Part shown: piece by piece, positions 8,666 to 17,954 of the stretch
Layout of the letters: every line of letters starts with the position of its first letter
Position numbering within the stretch: position 1 is the stretch's first letter
Assembly (NCBI RefSeq): GCF_001306915.1
Contig: NZ_LJTC01000002.1
Coordinates: 134,108 to 198,107, forward strand
DNA: 64,000 nucleotides
Direction of reading: 5' to 3'
Source of the DNA: Pseudoalteromonas lipolytica
GTDB taxonomy: Bacteria > Pseudomonadota > Gammaproteobacteria > Enterobacterales > Alteromonadaceae
Program-made: the position numbers and the translations under genes
Notes under the pieces: model-generated
The model's database searches: none
Seen by the model: the letters and a program-made list of their open reading frames with translations, nothing else
What the model was told of the DNA's origin: nothing

Positions 8666-11473
8666 TTACAGCTTGTAGCTGAAGCCTAACAGGAATGTAC
8701 GACCGTAGTCTTGGTAGTCACGTACTTGAAGTGAGTTATCACCTTGTAGTGATGTGAACGGCTCTTCTGTGATGTTCTGTACTTGGAAAGTAACAGATAA
8801 ACCGTCAAGGCTCTCTACACCGCCTTCACTAAAGTCGTAACCAACTTGAGCATCCCAAATTGTTTCGCCTTCAATGTCAACTTGTGTAGTTGCAAAACCT
8901 AAACCGTATACGTCACCTTTAAAGTCGCTACGCTTACGCATGCTAGTACGCGCTTGGAAACCGTTACGCTCAAAGTAAACTGTTAAGCTATCAATTTGTT
9001 CTGATAAACCTGGTAGCTCATAATCGTTACCATTTTGGTCAGTTAAGTCTTGCTCAACACCTGTATGGCTTGCGATTAAACCAAAACCATCAAGTGATTC
9101 GCTGAACATAGTAAATGGTAGAGTTAATGAAAGCTCATAACCCCATAGGTCACCAGAGCCACCATTTACTTTACCTGAACCTGTACCCGTTGAATACTCT
9201 GGGATTTCACCAGTAGACGGGTCAGCTACACCGCTCATGTCGATTTCATAAGCACCGTCAAAAATCCACTGAGTGATATCTTTATAGAATACAGCTGCAG
9301 CGAAATAACCTTCTTCATGGAAATAGTTTTCGTAGCTTAAATCAAAACCAGTAGCTTCTTTAGGCTCAAGCTCTGGGTTACCACCTGATACACTCCAGTA
9401 GTTACCGTTGTTATCTGGCTGTTGATTATAAGAAGCCGTAACTGATGAGTTCATTTCGTCTAAACGAGCACGAGAAATCGTTTTTGCCGCACCAAAACGT
9501 ACAGTTTGCTCTTCATCAATTGCAAACGATAAGTTGATGCTTGGTAAGAAATGGCTGTAGTCATGGCTAACATCTGTTGGTGAAACAACAACTAAATCAT
9601 CCACAGTGTTAGCAGCAAAGCCTTGTGAAGACTGTTCAGTTTTCACATAACGCACACCAACGTTACCTGTTACAGGGATAGAGCCTAGCTCTGCATTAAT
9701 GTCAGCTTGAGCGAAGAAGGCAATTACTTCTTCCTGAACTGTCCAAGACTGTGTCTTGTGTTTTGAATCAGTTAAGCTTTCTTGAAGCAGGCTATAGTAA
9801 CCATCATTCACTAGGCCGTTGGTATCATAAGCAACCATATTGCCCATACCAATAAAATCAAGGCTAGCTGACCCTAAACGGTATTGCTCTGGGATAGATA
9901 ACATACCAGGGTTTGATAAAGAGAAGTCTTTTAGTGTCATGAAGTAACCTTCAGACAACTTGCTCTTTTCACGGTCACGGTATGACATACCAAATGACAC
10001 ACGGCTAATGTAAGCGTTATCAACTACTTTGCTAGCCGCAAGTTTCAATGTGCTTAATTCATCATTGATTTCTGGCGCATTGATGAAACCATCTTGCGCA
10101 GTATTTTGATAAGCAGTATCGGTTAGGCCGTACTTATCGTTAAGTGCGGCACTTGCACCCCAAGACAATGGGCCACCAAGTTGAATTAAATCATAATCGC
10201 TGTAATCAAGGTTGTGGGTGAATTGTGCGCCTGTGTTACCACCGTCAAATTCATAACCGATTGTGTCAGCAACACCATTTGCATCACCACGACCTGTACC
10301 TGAGTAGCTTTCGATACTCCAGATTTGACGCTCAACTTCAGAGCGGCTTACGTCAAATTCTACTGACCAATCATCACTGATATCGTATTTTGCATTAAAA
10401 CCAAACTGAGTTAGCTCAGCGTTACGCTCTTCGTAGTCATTACGAACAACAACGCGTTGGTCTTCTGTTATTGCACTAGTAATAAAGCCAGTACTTTCAT
10501 CTATTACTAAGTTAGTCGCTGGAACTTCTGCAGCTGACATTGAGCCTTGACCCCAGCCAAATGGCACTTCGATACCACGTAAGATTTTCTCATCAGAGAA
10601 ATCTACATATAAAGCATCAAAAGTCATGTTTAGGCGATCAGTCGGCGCAGCTTCAATAACAAGCATGGCTGTATCACGTTCAAGAGTCGATGAACGTACA
10701 AATGGCTTTGCACCACCTAACATTGAATAAGTGTCCGTGTAACCCTCAACCGCTTTATCAGGGTAACCCCAAGAGTTCCAACGTTTTTCCTGATTCGGAG
10801 AGCTCATCGTGTTATAAGCAAATGCAACACCGATTGTATCATCTGCAAATTGGTCAATGTAAGAAACCGTACCACGGAAACCTTGGTCGTCACCGTCTGG
10901 GTTTAATTTATCAAAACCCGTTTGTTCGTACTGGCCATTGAACATGATAACTTGCTCACCTTTGCTTAAAGGTTTAACAGTTTGCATGTCGATAACACCA
11001 GCGATACCTTCTGCTTCAATACCTGCGCTTGGGGTTTTGTATACCGTTACGCCACTCATAATTTCTGATGGGTAAAGGTCAAATTCAACGCCACGGTTGT
11101 CGCCGATTGAAACTTGCTCACGACCGTTGAATGTTGTTGCACTTTCGTTTTCACTGAAACCACGAACACTTACACGACTAGCTCGACCGTCTAGACGTTG
11201 TGCAGTTAAACCAGGAAGGCGTGCAATTGATTCTGCAATTGATGAATCAGGTAATTTACCGATATCTTCAGCTGAGATTGATTCAACAACTTCAGGAGTG
11301 AAGCGTTTAGTATTAATAGATTCTACAACACTGCCACGAAAACCTTTTACTTCGATAACTTCAACGTTGTCGTTTTTTGTTTTTTGGTCTTCTTCTGCAG
11401 CATACACTACAAAGCTATTTAAACCTGCGGCTGTTAAAGCCAGAGTTAATATACTTGGTTTGAACATAGACAT
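8666..11473 (-). CDS. TonB-dependent outer-membrane receptor, probable maltodextrin importer
   Basis: Outer-membrane beta-barrel that takes up a carbohydrate using TonB energy. Seen: 935 residues; Sec signal ending near Ala25; TonB-box-like EVIEVKGFRGSV at about 37-48; plug domain with the typical SAEDIGKLPDSSIAESIARL stretch; then a long barrel with alternating aromatic strands and a C-terminal strand RTFLLGFSYKL. The N-terminal pattern is that of the Xanthomonas/Caulobacter-type TonB receptors (TIGR01782 style), often found in glycan loci. It has its own terminator at 8611-8640 and an operator at 11606-11619. Start ATG at 11473. Maltodextrin specificity is inferred from the surrounding GH13 and GH15 genes; no SusD homologue is present. 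Confidence 0.9.
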   Translation of the reverse strand: MSMFKPSILTLALTAAGLNSFVVYAAEEDQKTKNDNVEVIEVKGFRGSVVESINTKRFTPEVVESISAEDIGKLPDSSIAESIARLPGLTAQRLDGRASRVSVRGFSENESATTFNGREQVSIGDNRGVEFDLYPSEIMSGVTVYKTPSAGIEAEGIAGVIDMQTVKPLSKGEQVIMFNGQYEQTGFDKLNPDGDDQGFRGTVSYIDQFADDTIGVAFAYNTMSSPNQEKRWNSWGYPDKAVEGYTDTYSMLGGAKPFVRSSTLERDTAMLVIEAAPTDRLNMTFDALYVDFSDEKILRGIEVPFGWGQGSMSAAEVPATNLVIDESTGFITSAITEDQRVVVRNDYEERNAELTQFGFNAKYDISDDWSVEFDVSRSEVERQIWSIESYSGTGRGDANGVADTIGYEFDGGNTGAQFTHNLDYSDYDLIQLGGPLSWGASAALNDKYGLTDTAYQNTAQDGFINAPEINDELSTLKLAASKVVDNAYISRVSFGMSYRDREKSKLSEGYFMTLKDFSLSNPGMLSIPEQYRLGSASLDFIGMGNMVAYDTNGLVNDGYYSLLQESLTDSKHKTQSWTVQEEVIAFFAQADINAELGSIPVTGNVGVRYVKTEQSSQGFAANTVDDLVVVSPTDVSHDYSHFLPSINLSFAIDEEQTVRFGAAKTISRARLDEMNSSVTASYNQQPDNNGNYWSVSGGNPELEPKEATGFDLSYENYFHEEGYFAAAVFYKDITQWIFDGAYEIDMSGVADPSTGEIPEYSTGTGSGKVNGGSGDLWGYELSLTLPFTMFSESLDGFGLIASHTGVEQDLTDQNGNDYELPGLSEQIDSLTVYFERNGFQARTSMRKRSDFKGDVYGLGFATTQVDIEGETIWDAQVGYDFSEGGVESLDGLSVTFQVQNITEEPFTSLQGDNSLQVRDYQDYGRTFLLGFSYKL

Positions 11474-11605
11474 GATGTTTTCCCATTACCCAAATTGTAA
11501 TGTCAACGTGTTGCAGTTATTCATGAACATAATAGCTGTTATTCGCTGACTGATTTTGTTGTCGAATTGAATATTAACGCCCTGGTTATTTTCTTAACAA
11601 ATTTA

Positions 11606-11619
11606 TGCATACGTATTCA
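11606..11619 (-). promoter_or_regulatory. Palindromic operator upstream of the TonB receptor
   Basis: TGCATACGTATTCA, identical over 14 bases to the site at 5182-5195. It lies 133 bp before the receptor start. It is probably bound by the same LacI-type sugar regulator (inference). Confidence 0.7.
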
Positions 11620-12031
11620 GCGTAGCTCATCATTACAAATATTAACACCATTTTTACAAGTACACCCCATAACCGATTGAATATAAATGATTTATCAATT
11701 TTATTGTGTAAATTAATAGTAATGAAACATTTTCGCTATATTTTCGCCCCCAATTTGGTTACAGAAATAGGTACTAGGCCATTTATCCCGCTTAAATGGT
11801 GACTTAACGCAATAATAATAGGAACGCACATAAATCAATGATAATTGGTCTTACCAATAATCACATTGCACCATTCTGGTGTAAGCCAGCTATATTATGC
11901 ACCACGCTGGCGTTTTGAGTTGGAATAAGACAATTACTTTACTAATTGGTAAATTTTACGGCGCTAAATTTATGCTGCTCAATTTTAAATCAAGTTAATA
12001 AGTTTTACTGAGGACAGAGGTGAATTTGGCG

Positions 12032-12045
12032 TGCATACGTATGCA
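12032..12045 (+). promoter_or_regulatory. Perfect palindromic operator upstream of the alpha-glucosidase
   Basis: TGCATACGTATGCA is a perfect 14-bp palindrome centred on CG. A second half site, ACGTATGC at 12071-12078, is centred 34 bp away, about three helical turns. The pair sits upstream of the candidate -35 element at 12081. Confidence 0.72.
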
Positions 12046-12080
12046 GAGTTTTTACAGTATCACACCCTTCACGTATGCTT

Positions 12081-12109
12081 TTGACATTCCGGCAACATAT
12101 ACGACTAAT
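12081..12109 (+). promoter_or_regulatory. Candidate sigma-70 promoter of the alpha-glucosidase
   Basis: Consensus -35 TTGACA at 12081-12086, then 17 bp, then ACTAAT (4 of 6 matches) at 12104-12109. Transcription would start near 12116, about 40 bp before the chosen start codon. Confidence 0.5.
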
Positions 12110-12156
12110 GGTTGCCTTATAGTTTACACACTCTGAGTGTCACGATGGAGAAAAAC

Positions 12157-13782
12157 ATGGCTCAAAAGCAGTGGTATAAAGGTGCGGTTATTTATCAAGT
12201 GTATCCGCGCAGTTTCCAAGACACCAATGGCGATGGCATTGGTGATATCAAAGGTATCATTGATCGCATTGATTATATTAAAAGCCTAGGTGTTGATGCT
12301 ATTTGGGTTTCACCTTTCTTTAAATCACCAATGAAAGACTTTGGTTATGACATCAGTGACTATCGTGATATCGACCCATTGTTTGGTAACCTTGATGATT
12401 TTGATGAACTCATTGCACAAGCTCACCAACGTGATATTAAGATCATTATTGATCAGGTATTGAGCCATACCTCAGATCAACATCAATGGTTCCTTGATAG
12501 CCGTGAAGATAAGATCAACGATAAAGCAGATTGGTACGTGTGGGCAGATGCCAAACCTGACGGTACACAACCAAATAACTGGTTATCTATTTTTGGTGGT
12601 CCTGCATGGCAGTGGGAACCGCGTCGTGGTCAATATTATTTACATAACTTTTTGACTGAACAACCTGATTTAAACTTCCATAACCCTGAAGTACGCAAAG
12701 CAGTATTAGACAATGTTGAGTTTTGGCTGAAGAAAGGCGTTGATGGTTTCCGCTTAGATGCAATTAACTTTTGCTATCACGATGCTCAATTACGTGACAA
12801 CCCGGCTAAGCCACCAGAAAAACGTCAAGGTCGTGGTTTTAGCGAAGACAACCCGTACGCTTTCCAATATCACTACTACAATAATACACAACCTGAAAAC
12901 CTGACTTTTATGCAGGACATTCGTGCCCTACTAAACAAGTACCCTGGTACCGTTGCATTAGGCGAAATCTCATCTGAAGATTCACTCGCAACCATGGCTG
13001 AATACACATCAGGTGGTGACAAACTTCATATGGGTTATAGCTTTGAGCTACTGACTAACGACTATAGCGCTGAATATATTCGTACAACAGTTAGTACTCT
13101 TGAGCAGCGTATGACCGAAGGCTGGCCATGTTGGGCATTTAGTAACCATGATGTAGAACGCGTTGCTAGCCGCTGGAGTAAAGATAACATTATCAATCCG
13201 CAGCAATGTAAAATGCTTACTGCCCTGTTAGCGTCTTTACGTGGCAGCGTGTGTATGTACCAAGGTGAAGAGCTTGGTTTAGGTGAAGCTGAAGTCGCAT
13301 TTGAAGACTTACAAGACCCATACGGCATTACATTCTGGCCAAACTTTAAAGGCCGTGATGGTTGTCGTACACCAATGCCATGGGATGCAGCAGATGCTGA
13401 GCAAGCTGGTTTCTCTACAGTAAAACCTTGGTTACCTGTAGGCAATGCACACAAATCAGTTGCGGTAAACACGCAAGATCAAGATAAAGATTCAATTTTG
13501 AATGCGTATCGTGAATTTATGGCATGGCGTAGAGATAAGAACGTACTGCTTGAAGGCGACATTGAATTTATCGAAACACAAGAGCCTGTGCTTGCTTTTT
13601 ATAGAACGCTTAACGACACTAAAATGCTTTGTGCATTCAACTTAGGTGCAAAAAGTAGCGAACTGACACTCTCTGATTCTGTGTCTTCACAGCATACAGA
13701 GATCTCTCATCACACAGCTGAATTAAACAATAATACAGTCACTCTGCCCGGGTTTGGTTGCTTTTACGCAACCCTGAATTAA
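12157..13782 (+). CDS. Cytoplasmic alpha-glucosidase, GH13_23-like
   Basis: Exo-acting alpha-glucosidase that should hydrolyse imported maltose and short maltodextrins to glucose. Seen: 541 residues, no signal peptide; barrel start KGAVIYQVYPRSFQDTNGDG; nucleophile Asp201 in GVDGFRLDAINF, acid/base Glu270 in LGEISSED, Asp332 in SNHDVER. The overall pattern, including HTSDQH and GRDGCRTPMPW, is very close to the Halomonas HaG alpha-glucosidase of subfamily GH13_23. I chose ATG 12157 because GGAG at 12147-12150 is 6 bp upstream. The frame is open further up, to a TTG at 12112 and an ATG at 12145, but those lie close to the predicted transcription start and lack a ribosome site. It completes the starch pathway, and a terminator follows. 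Confidence 0.9.
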   Translation: MAQKQWYKGAVIYQVYPRSFQDTNGDGIGDIKGIIDRIDYIKSLGVDAIWVSPFFKSPMKDFGYDISDYRDIDPLFGNLDDFDELIAQAHQRDIKIIIDQVLSHTSDQHQWFLDSREDKINDKADWYVWADAKPDGTQPNNWLSIFGGPAWQWEPRRGQYYLHNFLTEQPDLNFHNPEVRKAVLDNVEFWLKKGVDGFRLDAINFCYHDAQLRDNPAKPPEKRQGRGFSEDNPYAFQYHYYNNTQPENLTFMQDIRALLNKYPGTVALGEISSEDSLATMAEYTSGGDKLHMGYSFELLTNDYSAEYIRTTVSTLEQRMTEGWPCWAFSNHDVERVASRWSKDNIINPQQCKMLTALLASLRGSVCMYQGEELGLGEAEVAFEDLQDPYGITFWPNFKGRDGCRTPMPWDAADAEQAGFSTVKPWLPVGNAHKSVAVNTQDQDKDSILNAYREFMAWRRDKNVLLEGDIEFIETQEPVLAFYRTLNDTKMLCAFNLGAKSSELTLSDSVSSQHTEISHHTAELNNNTVTLPGFGCFYATLN

Positions 13783-13803
13783 TAATCAGTTGTTAAACAC
13801 CAA

Positions 13804-13828
13804 GCCCTGCAATTGCAGGGCTTTTTTA
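13804..13828 (+). terminator. Intrinsic terminator after the alpha-glucosidase
   Basis: Stem GCCCTGC (13804-13810) / GCAGGGC (13815-13821), loop AATT, followed by seven T. Confidence 0.9.
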
Positions 13829-13838
13829 TTTCGTGGTA

Positions 13839-14387
13839 TTAGTGGTTCATGGTTTTACTATTAATGTAATCTGTAAGAGCAAACAACACCCCCGACACCA
13901 CAAACGTGACATGAATTAACACCTTCCAGAGTAACTCATCTGTTGAATGGTTGTTTGAGCTAATAAATACCTTTAAAAGCTCCACAGCCGAGATTGCAAC
14001 AATTGCACTAATCAACTTCATCTTAAGGCCAGAGAAACCAACCTTGCCCATCCAAACTGGTCTATCTTCATGGTTTTCTATATTTAATTTTGAAACAAAG
14101 TTTTCATAACCACTAAAAATAATAATAAGCAAAAGCCCAGCTAGTAGCGCAGTGTCAACTAAAGTCAAAATACCTACCAAAAGCTCTTGGTTTGACGCAG
14201 TGAACGTATTTAAAGCCATGCTGTATAAATATTTAAAGAACTTTAGCAGCAGTAATACCACAGCGACTAATAAGCCAATAAAGAATGGCGCTAGTAACCA
14301 ACGCGAGCGAAAAATAAAACTCTCTACAACTTGTTCTAGTTTGGTTGGTACTTTCTTTGTTTTTGAATGAGTCCCTTGTTCAGACAT
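13839..14387 (-). CDS. yqhA: YqhA/UPF0114 family inner-membrane protein
   Basis: Membrane protein of the UPF0114 family, whose function is not established. Seen: 182 residues; N-terminal SRWLLAPFFIGL at about 28-39, a helix near 33-55, a central hydrophobic pair around 68-92 ending in the family signature IFSGYENFVSKL, then two helices near 125-140 and 153-172. It aligns by eye along its length with E. coli YqhA (164 residues), with about 20 extra polar residues at the N-terminus. It is a single gene, convergent with the alpha-glucosidase and divergent from the small secreted protein gene. No regulatory motif is obvious. Confidence 0.88.
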   Translation of the reverse strand: MSEQGTHSKTKKVPTKLEQVVESFIFRSRWLLAPFFIGLLVAVVLLLLKFFKYLYSMALNTFTASNQELLVGILTLVDTALLAGLLLIIIFSGYENFVSKLNIENHEDRPVWMGKVGFSGLKMKLISAIVAISAVELLKVFISSNNHSTDELLWKVLIHVTFVVSGVLFALTDYINSKTMNH

Positions 14388-14623
14388 AAGTTAGTTCACT
14401 TTTCTTTTAAAATTAGCGCGATAATACGTGTTTTGACCTTACGATTACCAGCATTAGAGGCAAAATAGTGGTTATTTTTTGCTTATCTTTACGATAAAAA
14501 AATTTCGTTATCTTTTTTTGAAATTTAGTTTATAAATTCACTCAAGCAAAGTGACATACACATTGCGCACCATTACTGTGCATTTAGCCAGTGATAATTA
14601 ATTTTTTGATTAGGAATAATTAA

Positions 14624-14866
14624 ATGAAAAAAGCATTGCTAGCACTAATTTTGGCACCTGTTTTAAGCGTGTCAGCAACGAATGCAATCGCTAACGAAGC
14701 ACCTGAAGCATCAGCTGAAATGATCAAAGAATACACTGAAATGTGTTTAAACTGGGCAAAAGATGATGACATCAGCAACGAAGAATTAAAGCCATACGTA
14801 TTAAAATGTGTAAACGATGAGCTTGAAGCTGAAGGCTATAAAAAAGTAAAAGACGTACAAATCTAA
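14624..14866 (+). CDS. Small exported protein of unknown function
   Basis: Not recognised. Seen: 80 residues with a clear Sec signal peptide (KK start, hydrophobic core, cleavage probably after NAIA, residue 23). The mature part is acidic and has two cysteines, Cys41 and Cys62, which could form one disulfide in the periplasm. The C-terminal stretch (NDELEAEGYKKVKDVQI) is charged and probably helical. AGGAATAATTAA before the ATG gives a ribosome site. It is monocistronic, with a strong terminator 28 bp after the stop. Likely a small periplasmic protein; no function is proposed. Confidence 0.75.
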   Translation: MKKALLALILAPVLSVSATNAIANEAPEASAEMIKEYTEMCLNWAKDDDISNEELKPYVLKCVNDELEAEGYKKVKDVQI

Positions 14867-14888
14867 TTTTACGTTTACTTAGAATATG

Positions 14889-14930
14889 AAAAAACCGGAA
14901 TGACACAATGATGTGCGTTCCGGTTTTTTA
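14889..14930. terminator. Bidirectional terminator, small exported protein / topA
   Basis: CCGGAA (14895-14900) pairs with TTCCGG (14918-14923), flanked by six A on the left and seven T on the right, so it can stop both the plus-strand small gene and the minus-strand topA transcript, which ends at 15000. Confidence 0.85.
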
Positions 14931-14999
14931 TTTGCATCTCAAATTAACAATAAGTTTGCGCGACATTACGCCGCGACTTCGATTATATAATCTGGCGAT

Positions 15000-17660
15000 T
15001 TATTTTTTGGCTGCTGTTTTTTTCTTAGCAGGCGCTTTCTTTTTACTTTCTTCTACCCATTTACCATTTTGGTAGTGGGCGGTCCAACCTGTGGCTTTGC
15101 CATCTACTTCACTCATTACATACTGCTCTTTATTTTTGCGGCTGTAGCGAACGACTGAAGGATTTCCATCAGGATCTTGTGTAGGTGCGTCAGCAAGGTA
15201 ATAAAACTTTTCAGAAATACGATCTCTAAAACGCTTTAATTCTTCCACTTTAGGCGCACGCGTTTCACGTGATTTAGGGAAAGTATTAGCCGCTAAGAAA
15301 ATACCTGACGCACCATCACGCAGTACAAAATAAGCTTCTGACTTTTCACATTCAAGTTCAGGTAAGTGAACTGGATCTTCTTTTGGTGGCGCAGCTTCAC
15401 CATTTTTGAGTAACTTACGTGTATTTTTACACTCTTCATTACTACAACCGAAGTACTTACCAAAACGACCAGATTTTAACTGCATGTCTGAGCCACATTT
15501 ATCACATTCGATAATAGGGCCGTCGTAGCCTTTAATTTTAAAGGTGCCTTGCTCAACGATATAACCCTTACATGCCGGGTTGTTACCACACACATGTAAC
15601 TTACGTGTTTCGTCAATTAAGTATGAATCCATTGCCGTTTCACAAATTGGGCAACGCTTCATTTGCATTAGAGATTCAGTTTCTACGTCTTCGACATCCG
15701 CAGCAATAGCTTCATCGCCTGATACCAAATTCATGGTTGTAGTACAGCGCTCTTTAGGTGGCAAGTTGTAACCAGTACAACCTAAAAATACACCCGTTGA
15801 TGCGGTACGAATCCCCATCTTACGACCACACGTAGGGCAATCAATATCAGTTTCGACCATTTGGTTTTGACGCATGCCACCCTGCTCTTCGTCACCTGAG
15901 GCAATTTCAAGCTGTGTTGAAAAGTCTGCGTAAAATCTATCAAGTACTTGTGTCCAAACACGCTCACCCTCTGCGATGTCATCGAGACGGCCTTCCATCT
16001 TAGCGGTAAAGTCAAAGTTCATCAGATCTTCGAAGTTCTCAACTAAGCGGTCTGTAACTATCTCGCCCATTTTTTCAGCGAAGAAGCGGCGATTTTCAAC
16101 ACGCACATAACCACGATCTTGAATCGTAGAGATGATAGATGCATACGTAGATGGGCGACCAATGCCACGCTTTTCTAATTCTTTAACTAGGCTCGCTTCG
16201 CTAAAGCGTGCAGGTGGCTTTGTAAAATGTTGTTTAGGATCTAGCTCAACAAGCGTTAAAACATCACCTTCTTTAACTGCTGGCAGTGATTGATCTTCTT
16301 CATTCTTTTTACGAACAGCCGGTTGGACTTTTGTCCAACCATCAAAGCGAAGAACGCGACCTTTAGCTTTTAACTGATATTCGCCAGCACCCACTGTTAA
16401 AGTGGTTAGATCGTATTCAGCAGGAACCATCTGGCAGGCAACAAATTGGCGCCAAATTAATTCGTAAAGTTTTTTAGCATCTGCTTCAACACCGTCTAAA
16501 TGACCAGATAGTACGGTAACACTAGAAGGACGGATCGCTTCGTGTGCCTCTTGTGCATTGCCTTTAGAGCTATAACTAATCGGTGCTTTCGGTAAATATT
16601 TTTCACCAAATTGCTCTGTCACGTAATCACGACACATTTCAACTGCATCTTTCGATAAATTAGTTGAGTCGGTACGCATATAGGTAATGTGACCCGCTTC
16701 ATATAAGCGTTGAGCAAGCATCATGGTTTTCTTAACACCATAACCTAAGCGCGTACTGGCAGCCTGTTGCATGGTTGAAGTAATAAAAGGTGCGCTCGGT
16801 TTACTCTTGCTAGGCTTTTCTTCAACGCTAATGACTTTGTAGTCAGCTTTTTCGAGTTCACTAACAGCAGACATCGCCTGCTCTTCATTAACTGGTTTAA
16901 AAGGCTTGCCAGCGTGTTTAGTAACTTCTAAGCGTAAAGCTGCCTCTGTATTTTTAACGTCAGCGTGGATATCCCAAAACTCTTCGGGGATAAATGCTTT
17001 GATTTCGCGTTCACGTTCAACAAGTAAACGTACTGCAACAGATTGCACACGACCGGCTGATAAGCCACGTGCTACTTTAGCCCACAGTAATGGCGACACC
17101 ATAAAACCCACGACTCGGTCAAGAAAACGACGCGCTTGTTGCGCATAAACCATGTCAGTGTTTAGTTCACCGGGTGTTTCAAATGCCTGCTGAATCGCAT
17201 TTTTAGTAATTTCATTAAAAACAACTCGCTTATATTTTTCAGGCTCGCCACCAATAATTTGTTCGAGGTGCCATGCAATCGCTTCCCCTTCTCTATCCAA
17301 ATCGGTTGCGAGATAGATTTTATCGGCGTTTTCAGCAAGTTTCTTTAATTCTTGAACAACTTTCTCTTTGCCCGGTAAGACTTCGTAATGTGGCTCCCAG
17401 CCTTTTTCAGGGTCAATACCCATACGAGCAACTAAATTTTTATAGTCGCGTTGCTTTTTATAGGCAGCTTTTTCTTCTGGCGACATTTTTCGAACTTCAG
17501 CAGGGGTTTTCGTCGCTGCAGTTTTTGTTTTGCCTGAACCTGAAGTTGGTAGATCACGCACATGCCCAACACTGGACTTTACGATGAAATCGTTACCTAA
17601 GTATTTATTAATTGTTTTTGCCTTTGCAGGAGACTCTACAATTACAAGTGATTTGCCCAT
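15000..17660 (-). CDS. topA: DNA topoisomerase I
   Basis: Type IA topoisomerase that relaxes negative supercoils. Seen: 886 residues. The Toprim domain begins [15 protein letters not shown] and has the acidic triad [11 protein letters not shown] (Asp120, Asp122, Glu124). The active-site tyrosine is Tyr327 in [10 protein letters not shown]. Three C-terminal four-cysteine zinc-binding modules follow ([24 protein letters not shown]), then a Lys-rich tail ending KKKTAAKK. Length fits the E. coli enzyme (865). It is monocistronic. The upstream gap contains a 46-nt inverted repeat (17823-17868) that may bear on its control. No oddities in the protein. Confidence 0.98.
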   Translation of the reverse strand: MGKSLVIVESPAKAKTINKYLGNDFIVKSSVGHVRDLPTSGSGKTKTAATKTPAEVRKMSPEEKAAYKKQRDYKNLVARMGIDPEKGWEPHYEVLPGKEKVVQELKKLAENADKIYLATDLDREGEAIAWHLEQIIGGEPEKYKRVVFNEITKNAIQQAFETPGELNTDMVYAQQARRFLDRVVGFMVSPLLWAKVARGLSAGRVQSVAVRLLVEREREIKAFIPEEFWDIHADVKNTEAALRLEVTKHAGKPFKPVNEEQAMSAVSELEKADYKVISVEEKPSKSKPSAPFITSTMQQAASTRLGYGVKKTMMLAQRLYEAGHITYMRTDSTNLSKDAVEMCRDYVTEQFGEKYLPKAPISYSSKGNAQEAHEAIRPSSVTVLSGHLDGVEADAKKLYELIWRQFVACQMVPAEYDLTTLTVGAGEYQLKAKGRVLRFDGWTKVQPAVRKKNEEDQSLPAVKEGDVLTLVELDPKQHFTKPPARFSEASLVKELEKRGIGRPSTYASIISTIQDRGYVRVENRRFFAEKMGEIVTDRLVENFEDLMNFDFTAKMEGRLDDIAEGERVWTQVLDRFYADFSTQLEIASGDEEQGGMRQNQMVETDIDCPTCGRKMGIRTASTGVFLGCTGYNLPPKERCTTTMNLVSGDEAIAADVEDVETESLMQMKRCPICETAMDSYLIDETRKLHVCGNNPACKGYIVEQGTFKIKGYDGPIIECDKCGSDMQLKSGRFGKYFGCSNEECKNTRKLLKNGEAAPPKEDPVHLPELECEKSEAYFVLRDGASGIFLAANTFPKSRETRAPKVEELKRFRDRISEKFYYLADAPTQDPDGNPSVVRYSRKNKEQYVMSEVDGKATGWTAHYQNGKWVEESKKKAPAKKKTAAKK

Positions 17661-17822
17661 AGTTGCCTATTTCTGACCGAGTATTTTAAAAGTTTTTTGC
17701 CCTTATAAATGTATATCAATCACATTAAACAAATAAGTATGATTTTTATCATTGGAGCACGAATATTTATAGGTATATCTACAAACACCAATTGTTACAA
17801 GCTTTTAATAGAAACTTTTCTT

Positions 17823-17868
17823 CATTGACTGAATAATTAAACAATTTTTGTTGCTAATTTAGTCAATG
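17823..17868. repeat. 46-nt inverted repeat upstream of topA
   Basis: CATTGACT (17823-17830) pairs exactly with AGTCAATG (17861-17868). Pairing extends inward with one mismatch through GAAT/ATTT and again at the centre as AACAA-TTT-TTGTT, giving a long imperfect cruciform or hairpin in the topA-lipoprotein gap. No T run follows, so it is not a standard terminator. Confidence 0.7.
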
Positions 17869-17912
17869 TGGTGTTTTAAGGTAATTTCAAGGGGAATATA
17901 TAGAACAGCAAC

Positions 17913-17943
17913 AAAAATGCCAACCTTCTGGTTGGCATTTTTT
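17913..17943. terminator. Terminator of the Ig-repeat lipoprotein gene
   Basis: ATGCCAACC (17917-17925) / GGTTGGCAT (17930-17938), loop TTCT, with five A on the left and six T on the right. It lies 12 bp after the minus-strand stop codon; the symmetry also allows plus-strand termination. Confidence 0.88.
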
Positions 17944-17954
17944 AAGATTTAACT

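Larger units (their letters stand above)
11474..12156. promoter_or_regulatory. Divergent control region between TonB receptor and alpha-glucosidase
   Basis: A 683-bp gap without a credible gene. It carries two copies of the shared palindromic operator (11606-11619 and 12032-12045), a half site ACGTATGC at 12071-12078, and a 6-bp inverted repeat GCCAGC (11885-11890) / GCTGGC (11906-11911). Its length is unusual for two divergent promoters and leaves room for further regulatory sites or a small RNA, but I see no terminator that would define one. Confidence 0.55.

Noticed and set aside
11097..11549. 150-codon open frame on the plus strand
   Set aside because: It is antisense to the N-terminal part of the TonB receptor and has low-complexity Ser/Thr/Arg composition with no ribosome site or family.
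12112..12156. Longer start (TTG 12112 or ATG 12145) for the alpha-glucosidase
   Set aside because: Close to or before the likely transcription start, no Shine-Dalgarno, and the added residues are not found in the GH13_23 family start.
13062..13472. 136-codon open frame antisense to the alpha-glucosidase
   Set aside because: Mirror frame of a strongly conserved GH13 gene; no ribosome site and no recognisable domain.
16140..16153. TGCATACGTAGATG in topA as a further copy of the starch operator
   Set aside because: Only the left half matches, and it lies within conserved coding sequence far from a promoter.
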